NCBI RefSeq assembly: GCF_029958925.1
Contig: NZ_CP124616.1
Coordinates: 496,001 to 560,000, forward strand
DNA from: Tropicibacter oceani
GTDB lineage: Bacteria; Pseudomonadota; Alphaproteobacteria; Rhodobacterales; Rhodobacteraceae
Reading direction: 5' to 3'
DNA length: 64,000 nucleotides
A program made the translations under genes and the position numbers. The notes below the pieces were generated by a model that was not told the origin of the DNA, did no database searches, and saw only the letters and a program-made list of their open reading frames with translations. Numbering within the stretch: the stretch's first letter is position 1; each line of letters opens with the position of its first letter. Shown in pieces: positions 51,801 to 59,024 of the stretch.

Positions 51801-54800
51801 CTTCATCGCGCATTCAAAACGCCGGTCGCCGCGCAGGGCGGCAATCAGGTTGGCCGGTTCGGAAGTCAGTTCTTCGAGAACGCGGGCGGTCAGGGCATTC
51901 ATCGCCTGTTGATGCGCCGCCTCGGCCTTGGCCCGGGTCCAAAGGCTGGCCTGAACCGGTTGGGGCAGCTGGATGTCCAGGGTCGAGACCGTCACCCCGG
52001 GCAATTCGCGCGGGATCACCCGGGCGGGGCCGGCGATGGTGGATTTCCCGGGATAGCGCAGGGCTTCGTCGCGCAGCTTGGCCGCGCCGTTGCTGACGAC
52101 TGTGATGTGGGGCTTGGCGGTGCCTTCCTCGGCCAGGGCCTGGGCAAGGAACATCAGCGAATAAAAGCCCTGTTCCTGCACGCGGTGGAAGAAGGACGAT
52201 CCCGGGCGGTGGGTTTCATCCGCCGTAACCAACCAGAAATGCGCGATGCGGGTGGGGATCACGCCCTGCGCCGCCATGTCCTGCAATAGCAGGTCATAAC
52301 CTTCGCGGCCGCGTTCCGGCGACAGGATGTAAAGGTCGCCCGACAGGCGCGAAAAGGTGTCGCCGACGCGCACTTCGACAACGTGGTGGCGTGCGCGGCG
52401 CAGTTTTTCAATCGCACCAGCCGCAAGACCCGCGTCATCCGCAAAGACCAGCCAGGTCTGCGGATCAGCCTCGTGCAGGTCGTCGATATCAACCTCGACC
52501 TGCGCCGACCGGGGCCGCCAGACGGGTTTGTAGCCCCACTTGGCCACGTCATCGCTGCGCATCAGGTATTGCGGCGCGGCGTCGCTAGCCGCCTCGCCGG
52601 GGGCGATGAAATAGGGCGCGCGTTGAAAGGCATAGGTAGGCAGGGGCACGCGGTTGCGCCGCGCCTCGCCCCAGATCTGATCCCAGTCAATCTGTGCGCC
52701 CAGCGCCCAGAGACGGCCCAGCACCTCGAACATGTGTTTGTCGTCGGCGATCCGGTCTTCGGGATGGCGCAGCGAGGACAGCACCTGATTGGCACTCACG
52801 TTGCCATGCTGACGCGCAAGGGCGGACAAGGCTTTGCCGGGGCCGACCTCAAGAAAGATGCGGTTGGGTTCGGCAAGGGTACCGATGCAATCGGCGAAAT
52901 GCACGGTGCCGCGCAGGTGTTCCGTCCAGTAATCGGGGCTGGTCGCCTGTTCGTCGGTCATCATCTGGCCGGTGCGGTTGGACGTCAGCGGGATTTGCGG
53001 CGGGCTCAGCCGGATCGAAGCCAGATAGGCGCGGAAATCGGCCAGAATGGGTTCCAGCATCCGGCTGTGCGCGGCGATGTCGATGCCGATGCGCTGGCAG
53101 TCGATGTCCTGCGCTTTCAGTTTGGCCTCGAGCGTATCCAAAGCGGCCTGCGGGCCGGAGGCAACCGACAATTCCGGCGCGTTTTCGGCGCCTAGGTCCA
53201 GATCGTCGCCCAGCATCGGGCGCAGTTTTTCGGCGGGCAGGTTCACCGACAGCATCCCGCCAGCCGGGACAGTGTCGAACAGACGGCCACGCAGGTGCAC
53301 CAATCCGATGCAATCCTCGAACGACATGACGCCTGCCACGCAGGCGGCGGTGTTTTCGCCCATCGAATGCCCGACCAGCGCCTTTGGCGTCACGCCCCAG
53401 CTGATCCACAGCTGGGCCAGCGCGTATTCGACGATCATGATCAGCGGCAATTGCAGGCTGGGTTTTTGCAGCGCCTTGTCGGCATCGGCTGCATCACCAT
53501 CGGGCAACCAAAGCGCGCGCATGTCCACGTCCGTCAGTGTCGCAAGATGATCCAGCCCGCGGTCCATCCATTCGGCAAAGACAGGCTCGACCTCGTACAG
53601 GTCACGCGCCATGCCTGCGTATTGCGCACCGCCGCCGGGGAACATGAAGACCGTGTCGGGGCGGTCCAGCGCGCTGTGCTGGTGAACGCGGCGCGGGTTG
53701 CCTTCGGTCAGCAGTTGCGCGGCCTCGGCATGGGTTTCGGCGACGATGACCAGACGCTTTTCAAAGGCGCGGCGGCCTTCCTTCAGCGTCCAGGCCACAT
53801 CGGCCAGCGATTGTTCGGGATGGCTGCGCAGATGTTGGGCCAGACGCTGGGCGTTGCCTTCGAGCGCGGATTTGGAGCGCCCCGACAGCGTCAGGATCTG
53901 GAACGGGAAGTCGCTGGCCTCGGAGGCGGCGCGCTGCGGGGCCTCTTCCAAAACCGCATGGGCATTGGTGCCACCGACGCCCAGCGAATTCACCCCGGCG
54001 CGGCGCGGGTGGCCTTGGCTGGGCCAGTCGGTCAGCCGGTCATTCACCCGAAAAGGCGAATGGTCAAAGTCGATGGCGGGGTTCGGGGCCTCGAAGCCCA
54101 ACGAGGGCGGCATCTGTTTGTGATGCAGGGCCAGCGAGGTCTTGATCAGGCTGGCGACGCCCGCCGCTGTGTCCAGATGGCCGATGTTGGTTTTAACCGA
54201 CCCAATGCGGCAATGACCCACGGCGTCAGAGGTTTCGCGAAAGGCCTGCGTCAGGGCGGCGACTTCGATCGGGTCACCCAGATAGGTGCCGGTGCCGTGG
54301 CATTCGACATAGTCGATGGTGTCGCTGGTCACGCCGGAAATCGCCTGCGCCTCGGCGATCGCCTCGGCCTGACCGTCGACCGAAGGCGCCAGATAGCCGG
54401 CCTTTTGCGCCCCGTCGTTGTTGACGGCGGTGCCCTTGATCACGGCCCAGATGTGATCGCCGTCGGCCACGGCATCGGCCATGCGGCGCAGCACGACAAC
54501 CCCCGCGCCGGACCCAAAGACCGTGCCCTGTGCGCGGTGGTCAAAGGCGTGGCATTGGCCGTCCGGCGACAGGATTTCGTTTTCCTTGTAAAGATAGCCG
54601 CGCCCCTGCGGCAGTTCGATCGTCACGCCGCCCGCGATGGCCATGTCGCATTCGCCGTTCAACAGCGCCTGCGCGGCGTAGTGGGTGGCGACCAGCGAGG
54701 TCGAGCAAGCGGTTTGCAGGTTGATCGAGGGGCCGTGCAGGTCCAGCACATGGGACAGACGCGTGGTCATGAAGTCCTTGTCGTTGCCGGTATGGCGCAA

Positions 54801-55259
54801 CAGGAACATGCCGGTGTTTTCCACCAGATCGGGGTTCGAACAGACGTTGAAATAGAAATAGCTGCCCATGCCGCACCCCGCGAAAACCCCCACCTGACCG
54901 GGGAAGTTTTCCGGCACGTGCCCGGCGGTTTCCAGCGCCTCCCAGGCGGTTTCAAGGAATTGGCGATGCTGGGGGTCCATGATCGCCGCCTCTTTGGGGC
55001 TGAACCCGAAAAACTCGGCGTCGAACTGTTCGAAATCGTCCAGAGGGGCGGCAAAGGGGACATAGTCGCGGTGCCGGATCAGGCCAGGGTCTTCGCCTGC
55101 CTCGCGCAGCTCGTCCTCGCTCAGGCGGCGGATCGAGGTGACGCCATCGCGCAGGTTGCGCCAATAGGCGTTGATGTCCTGCGCACCGGGAAGATGCGCG
55201 GCGATGCCAACGATGGCGATATCGTTTTCGCCATAAACCTGTTCAGCGTCACCCGCCAT
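48816..55259 (-). CDS. type I PKS: KS-AT-KR-DH-ACP-TE
   Basis: 2147 residues from ATG 55259. KS about 12-440 with TACSTSL (Cys185), ECHGTGT (His321) and TNIGHLD (His361). AT about 535-880 with GHSMGE (Ser632) and IAAHSRM near 728-734. Structural region about 900-1150. KR about 1168-1375 with LLTGGFGGIG, LFSSSSTV and QVDYVAAN (Tyr1332). DH about 1385-1670 with DEHRTKAGDALLPGTGY (His1418) and HPALMD (Asp1587). ACP: FFDLGGHSLIAV (Ser1802). TE about 1870-2130 with GGFSGGG (Ser1948) and a late GDHDSM (His). KR before DH is not the usual order. All active sites appear intact, so it would add one extender unit, reduce and dehydrate it, and release the chain. First gene of the operon. Confidence 0.9.
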   Translation of the reverse strand: MAGDAEQVYGENDIAIVGIAAHLPGAQDINAYWRNLRDGVTSIRRLSEDELREAGEDPGLIRHRDYVPFAAPLDDFEQFDAEFFGFSPKEAAIMDPQHRQFLETAWEALETAGHVPENFPGQVGVFAGCGMGSYFYFNVCSNPDLVENTGMFLLRHTGNDKDFMTTRLSHVLDLHGPSINLQTACSTSLVATHYAAQALLNGECDMAIAGGVTIELPQGRGYLYKENEILSPDGQCHAFDHRAQGTVFGSGAGVVVLRRMADAVADGDHIWAVIKGTAVNNDGAQKAGYLAPSVDGQAEAIAEAQAISGVTSDTIDYVECHGTGTYLGDPIEVAALTQAFRETSDAVGHCRIGSVKTNIGHLDTAAGVASLIKTSLALHHKQMPPSLGFEAPNPAIDFDHSPFRVNDRLTDWPSQGHPRRAGVNSLGVGGTNAHAVLEEAPQRAASEASDFPFQILTLSGRSKSALEGNAQRLAQHLRSHPEQSLADVAWTLKEGRRAFEKRLVIVAETHAEAAQLLTEGNPRRVHQHSALDRPDTVFMFPGGGAQYAGMARDLYEVEPVFAEWMDRGLDHLATLTDVDMRALWLPDGDAADADKALQKPSLQLPLIMIVEYALAQLWISWGVTPKALVGHSMGENTAACVAGVMSFEDCIGLVHLRGRLFDTVPAGGMLSVNLPAEKLRPMLGDDLDLGAENAPELSVASGPQAALDTLEAKLKAQDIDCQRIGIDIAAHSRMLEPILADFRAYLASIRLSPPQIPLTSNRTGQMMTDEQATSPDYWTEHLRGTVHFADCIGTLAEPNRIFLEVGPGKALSALARQHGNVSANQVLSSLRHPEDRIADDKHMFEVLGRLWALGAQIDWDQIWGEARRNRVPLPTYAFQRAPYFIAPGEAASDAAPQYLMRSDDVAKWGYKPVWRPRSAQVEVDIDDLHEADPQTWLVFADDAGLAAGAIEKLRRARHHVVEVRVGDTFSRLSGDLYILSPERGREGYDLLLQDMAAQGVIPTRIAHFWLVTADETHRPGSSFFHRVQEQGFYSLMFLAQALAEEGTAKPHITVVSNGAAKLRDEALRYPGKSTIAGPARVIPRELPGVTVSTLDIQLPQPVQASLWTRAKAEAAHQQAMNALTARVLEELTSEPANLIAALRGDRRFECAMKPVALAPEPPAAQTGGTYLLTGGFGGIGLTLAQDFAAKGANLVLIARKALPDRGQWADYLNRHAPNDRTARRIRAVQALEQAGAQVMVAAADVCNLTQMTRVRDQAQDRFGKITGVIHGAGVIADAPLMTKSPASVEDVFTPKIHGTEVLGQLFPDGSVDWMVLFSSSSTVTAPAGQVDYVAANEFLNAFAAARAGGKTKVVAINWGIWNEVGMAAEAVAARSGDLPKAPVEPVALPLLDQASFDSHGNRIFHAEYSAKDWFIDEHRTKAGDALLPGTGYLTLAAHALRAHHEEGAFEIRDLDFLRPLRVADGAARDVQVRLTRNDRGYGFDVLADATLNGRHGHALTAQGSLILLPIKRPEPIDLKAIRARCGAPVAAGNGQKLAAAQEVMLAFGPRWKVLDTRALGTGEGIADLSLPAAAAHDDCLLHPALMDIATGWAMELIEGWQPTHLWAPVRYGRVRVHGPLPDRVVSWVRNAADNKASGETASFDVTLCDEAGHVVVEVTGFTIRKLDNLDILKTAPRLTAAEVEFDDAGSAQPLSPAEERLAHNLSQGILPAEGVRAFHAALALGASQVVISSMDLDALTRQTAASTSEAASGQKFDRPQLEGDYVAPEGEIEKTLAGFWEDLLGVQNVGAEDSFFDLGGHSLIAVRLFAKVKKAFRVDFPISVLFEAPTIRTCAALIAQQTGHVDSTTSDAPQAAPERRFKHLVAMHDGDGGPRQPFFLVAGMFGNVLNLRHLAHLLGADRPFYGLQAKGLYGGEAPHDSIQDAARDYIAEMRQVQPEGPYMLGGFSGGGITAYEIAHQLEAMGEQVSVVIMLDTPLPQRRPLSRKDRLIIQWHKAREMGPLYPFVWARNRIAWEFEKRRQKDQTGAEHAFHNAEIEAAFYRAIASYTVKPWTGRVVLYRPPLQGKWTVSGGKLVNSERSYVLHDNDWGETLPQIEVHEVPGDHDSMVLEPNVRVLASLMREAIEGAEAQAAGHGEIVRFPTQAAE

Positions 55260-55443
55260 GATTCACTACCCCGCCACACACTTGCGCCGACACCCTGCTT
55301 GGGGATTGCGCGAAAAATGGGGCGATTTTTAGGTATCCGCCCCGGAATCGACCCGCTGAGAGGGGATTCTCATCAAATCGGGCCGGTTTGATCGACAATG
55401 GCAAGGTTTACAGCGTTTGTTTCCGAATAGGAACCAATAGCAA

Positions 55444-56808
55444 TCAAAGCCCCGATCCCGCCATGGCAGCGATCTGCGCCCAGTTCACCCATAGCGCAAA
55501 GGCGGCGCAGGCCACCCCGAGCGCGGCAAAAATGGCATCATGCAGCCCGTCCCAGGCGCCCATGCGCCGGGCCAGCCAGACCACCACGGGATAGGCAAGG
55601 ACAAAGGCCACCCCCTGCCCGATCAGCGCCCCCAGCAGGCCCGCCGTTTCCAGGCCGACAATCAGGCAGGCGATCATCAGAACCGCGCGCGCCGCTGCCA
55701 GAACGAAAAATCTCCGGGAATCGCCCGCCGCCAGCGCCGCCTGGTCATAGGTCTGCACGATCAGCATCGGCATCTGCGCACAGGCCAGAAGCACCACAAC
55801 CGCCCCCGCCATGGTATAGCGGGGATCATACATCAGATCGACCAGCCAGACGCCCACCGCCGCAAGAACCGTCACCATGGCCATCAGCATCGTGGTCACG
55901 GCAAAGCGCATCTTGCGCAGCCGGGCAAAGTTTTCGGGCGACTCGGTTGGCGGTGTTTCGCGGTAGATCGGGATCAGGATCTTGCGGGTCACGACCCCGC
56001 CCAGCAGCATGGGGAAGGCGGCCAGAAAGTAGCCGATATTGTAGACGCCAAAGGTGTCGAGGCTAAGGTATTTGCCGATCAGGATCTTGTCGGCCTGGGA
56101 AAACAGGAACCCGGCTATGGTCGCCAGAAAGACCCATTTGCCAAAGTTGATCAATTCGTCCGCGGCCGCCTTTTCCCAGCGAAAGCGGTTCCTTTCGCCG
56201 GGCAGGAAGCGGCTGTTGATCGTGACTTCGGCGATGCCGCCAACCACGCCAGAAATCACCAGCGCCCAGACCGATCCGGTTAGCCACGCCGCCAGGATGG
56301 CGACCAGAATTCCGACCAGTTGCACGGCCATGTCAATCACGGTCACACGGCCCAGCAACAGGTGGCGATTGGCGGTGTCCATGCGGGTCGGTTTGAATCC
56401 GGCAATCAGCAAGGTCAGGGCCGCGACCGGCAACAGCTGGGTCAGGATCGGTTCCTGATAAATCCAGGCCATCGGCCAGGCCGCCACGCAGGCCACGGCC
56501 CAAAGCCCGAAACCGCGCATCACCTGGATGGTCCAGGCGGTGTTCAGGAAATCACGGTCATCGCCGCGCTTGCTTTGCAGGATCGCGGGCGTCACGCCGA
56601 CGTCCGAGAACTGGCCAAGCCCCATCAGGAAGACCATGACCAGCGCCATCAGGCCAAAGGCCTCGGGGAACAGAAGCCGCGTCAGGATCAGGTTCGAGAC
56701 CAGCCGGATCACCTGGCTAAAGCCAAAGCCCCCCACCGTCAGAAGCGACGAGCGCATGACCCGCGCCGACAGCGATCCACCGCGCAGCCTTGTGATTGCG
56801 CCCCTCAT
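55444..56808 (-). CDS. Wzx-type polysaccharide flippase (MATE/MOP superfamily)
   Basis: 454 residues from ATG 56808, overlapping the upstream GT2 stop by ATGA; ATG 56823 is possible. About twelve to fourteen transmembrane helices. The start SSLLTVGGFGFSQVIRLVSNLILTRLLFPEAFGLMALVMVF and the later FGKWVFLATIAGFLFSQADKILIGKYLSLDTFGVYNIGYF are the WzxC/RfbX family pattern (oligosaccharide flippase). It moves the lipid-linked repeat unit, or a lipid-linked product, across the inner membrane for the Wzy-like polymerase. It is 184 bases upstream of the PKS start on the same strand, so read-through is possible. Confidence 0.88.
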   Translation of the reverse strand: MRGAITRLRGGSLSARVMRSSLLTVGGFGFSQVIRLVSNLILTRLLFPEAFGLMALVMVFLMGLGQFSDVGVTPAILQSKRGDDRDFLNTAWTIQVMRGFGLWAVACVAAWPMAWIYQEPILTQLLPVAALTLLIAGFKPTRMDTANRHLLLGRVTVIDMAVQLVGILVAILAAWLTGSVWALVISGVVGGIAEVTINSRFLPGERNRFRWEKAAADELINFGKWVFLATIAGFLFSQADKILIGKYLSLDTFGVYNIGYFLAAFPMLLGGVVTRKILIPIYRETPPTESPENFARLRKMRFAVTTMLMAMVTVLAAVGVWLVDLMYDPRYTMAGAVVVLLACAQMPMLIVQTYDQAALAAGDSRRFFVLAAARAVLMIACLIVGLETAGLLGALIGQGVAFVLAYPVVVWLARRMGAWDGLHDAIFAALGVACAAFALWVNWAQIAAMAGSGL

Positions 56809-57662
56809 CGTCCGCGGCTCCAACCCGAGGATTGGCGCTTGGTCAGGCGGACGAACAGGGCCACCCCGGAATAGATGGCAAAGCCGATGGGATCACGCAG
56901 CGCGATGGCCAGCTTGCGCGACAGCGGGAACGCGGGCTTGTCATCGTTTGCCAACAGAGCGGGGTATTGTTCCGCGATCTGGTCGACGCCCACGTCCTGG
57001 CGGCGCCGCACCCGGACCAGGTTGCCCAGCCCCTCGGCGATCGGCCAACAGTAGGGCGCGCGAACGCCGATCCGTTCGTCCGGCGCAAAGCTGAGCCGCA
57101 CAAAAGTGTCGTCCGAGATGATATCCGGAAAGGCGCCCCAACGGGCGCGCCCGGCGGCATTGACCGCAAAGACGCCACATCCCGGAACGCAATCGGCCAT
57201 GAAAGGCACCTGTTGCCAGATGCGGGCATAGGCCCGGCTGATGCCCCCTTGCGCAGTGATCCGGACCTGGCCGCTGGCATAGCGCGGCTGGTCTGTTGAC
57301 AGCGCCTGCGTCAGTTCGGACAGCAGGCCGGGCGTGACGGTCACATCCGCATCCAGATAGATCCGAATGGCCCCCGAGGCCGCGGCATCGCCTGCGTTCA
57401 GCGCACCCAGCTTGCCACCGGCGGCAAGGTCCAGCACCGTCAGACACCAGCTTTTTCTTTCAAATTCAGGAACATACTTCAGGCCGATCTGCGCCGTATC
57501 ATCGCTGCAACCATTGGCGACCAGCACGACCTCGACGGTTTCCGGGCGGTCCCAGACCGAGGCCAGAATCGATTCAAGGCAGCCGCCGATCAGCGCCGCC
57601 TCGTTGTTTGCGGGAAGAATTATCGACACAAGTCCCGCCTGTGCCGCGATGCCATTAACCAT
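56805..57662 (-). CDS. glycosyltransferase family 2
   Basis: 285 residues from ATG 57662 (MVNGIAAQAGLVSIILPANNEA); an upstream ATG at 57713 adds a hydrophobic stretch that could be a signal-like artefact. GT-A fold: SIILPANNEAALIGGCLESIL, VVLVANGCSDDT, and IYLDADV (DxD). It also has GCGVFAVN and SDDTFVRL, the ED-like base. The C-terminal DPIGFAIYSGVALFV is one weak membrane segment. It overlaps the flippase start by ATGA and is divergent from the GT4 gene at 57825. Confidence 0.83.
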   Translation of the reverse strand: MVNGIAAQAGLVSIILPANNEAALIGGCLESILASVWDRPETVEVVLVANGCSDDTAQIGLKYVPEFERKSWCLTVLDLAAGGKLGALNAGDAAASGAIRIYLDADVTVTPGLLSELTQALSTDQPRYASGQVRITAQGGISRAYARIWQQVPFMADCVPGCGVFAVNAAGRARWGAFPDIISDDTFVRLSFAPDERIGVRAPYCWPIAEGLGNLVRVRRRQDVGVDQIAEQYPALLANDDKPAFPLSRKLAIALRDPIGFAIYSGVALFVRLTKRQSSGWSRGR

Positions 57663-57824
57663 GTCCCGTACCTTTGGGGCCACACATGCAAAAAATACAA
57701 GCCCCCCTGCCAAGCTGTTTGCCAGTTGACTATGGCCAAAGCATGGTCCGGGCTGGAATAGTCAAGGGCATCTGCTTTCGGGGGAAAGCCGGTCCACGCT
57801 GCCCTACCACAGGACAAACGCAAG

Positions 57825-59024
57825 GTGTCGCAAAAGCTGCGTATCGGTTATCTGGTGCCCCAATTCCCGGGGCAAACCCACATCTTCTTCTGGCGCGAGA
57901 TCCTCGCGCTGGAGGCGATGGGGCACGAAGTGCATGTGCTGTCCACGCGCAAGCCTCCGTCCGGGTTGATCGCGCATGACTGGTCCGATGATGCGATCCT
58001 GCGGACGACCTACCTGGGATCGATCGACCCGGTTGCCACGGTCGTGGGGTTGGTCCGGCTGATTTCAGCCGGGTTGCCGCGCTGGATCGCGCAGGAAGGC
58101 GCGGGATTTGCCCGCGATGCCGCCGTTTCGCTGGGCGCTGCGCAGCACCTTGTTGCCTATGCCAAAAAGCACCAGCTGGATCACGTTCACGCGCATTCCT
58201 GTGGCCGCGCCGCATTGGTCGCGGCCTTTGCCCATCATCTTGGCGGGCCGCCCTATTCGATCACCCTGCACGGGCCGCTGTCGGACTATGGCACCGGGCA
58301 ACGTTTCAAATGGTCGGGCGCGAAATTCGCGACCATCATCACCCACAAGCTGCTGCACGAGGTGCAGGAGGCCTTGGAAGGCGCGCTTCCCGAACGGCTG
58401 GTGGTGCGGCCGATGGGTGTGGACACGAAAATGCTGTCCCGCGACACCCCTTATGTCCCACCGGAAAAGGGCCGTCCGGTGCGGCTGTTTTCCTGTGGGC
58501 GTCTGAACATCGTCAAGGGCCACCAGGACCTGATGAGCGCGGTGCGCCAGTTGATCGATCAGGGCGTCGACGTGCGGCTTGAAATCGCCGGAGAGGATGA
58601 CGCCGGTGGATCAGGCTATCGCCAGGAACTTGAGGCGCATCTGAAAAAGCTGCGGCTTCAGGATCATGTCAAACTGCTGGGCGCGATCGACGCTGGGGCG
58701 GTGCGCGAAAAGCTCAAAGAGGCGCATATCTTTGCGCTGGCATCCTGGCACGAACCGCTGGGCGTCGCCTATATGGAGGCGATGTCGATGGGGGTGCCGG
58801 TCATCGGTACTGATGCGGGCGGTGTGCCGGAACTGATCCGGGACGGCACGCATGGCTATCTGGTGCCGCCCAAGAACCCAGGCGCATTGGCACGCACCAT
58901 CCGGGGGCTGGCCACCGACCCAGACGCCCTGTTGCGCCTGTCGGAAACCGGCCGCGCCCATGTCGAAGAAAACTTTCGCGCTGCCCTGGGCGCCGAAACC
59001 CTGATCGACGAAATCCAGCGTTAG
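57825..59024 (+). CDS. glycosyltransferase family 4, colanic-acid-type
   Basis: 399 residues from GTG 57825 with AGGAC upstream. The start LRIGYLVPQFPGQTHIFFWREILALEAMGHEV is the exopolysaccharide GT4 pattern. HLVAYAKKHQLDHVHAHSCGRAALVAAFAHHLGGPPYSITLHGPL lies in the acceptor domain. The donor domain carries LFSCGRLNIVKGHQDLMSAV and LASWHEPLGVAYMEAMSMG with the EX7E pair. It is tail to tail with the secreted SGNH protein gene (four-base overlap). Similar in plan to the GT4 at 35067. Confidence 0.85.
   Translation: MSQKLRIGYLVPQFPGQTHIFFWREILALEAMGHEVHVLSTRKPPSGLIAHDWSDDAILRTTYLGSIDPVATVVGLVRLISAGLPRWIAQEGAGFARDAAVSLGAAQHLVAYAKKHQLDHVHAHSCGRAALVAAFAHHLGGPPYSITLHGPLSDYGTGQRFKWSGAKFATIITHKLLHEVQEALEGALPERLVVRPMGVDTKMLSRDTPYVPPEKGRPVRLFSCGRLNIVKGHQDLMSAVRQLIDQGVDVRLEIAGEDDAGGSGYRQELEAHLKKLRLQDHVKLLGAIDAGAVREKLKEAHIFALASWHEPLGVAYMEAMSMGVPVIGTDAGGVPELIRDGTHGYLVPPKNPGALARTIRGLATDPDALLRLSETGRAHVEENFRAALGAETLIDEIQR

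Noticed and set aside
48855-52289. Plus-strand open frame of 1144 codons opposite the PKS
   Set aside because: It is antisense to the KR-DH-ACP-TE part of a clear PKS, has no recognisable family pattern, and has the Arg/Gly/Gln/His-rich composition typical of high-GC antisense frames.
53295-55391. Plus-strand open frame of 698 codons opposite the KS-AT part of the PKS
   Set aside because: Antisense shadow; composition and lack of motifs as above.
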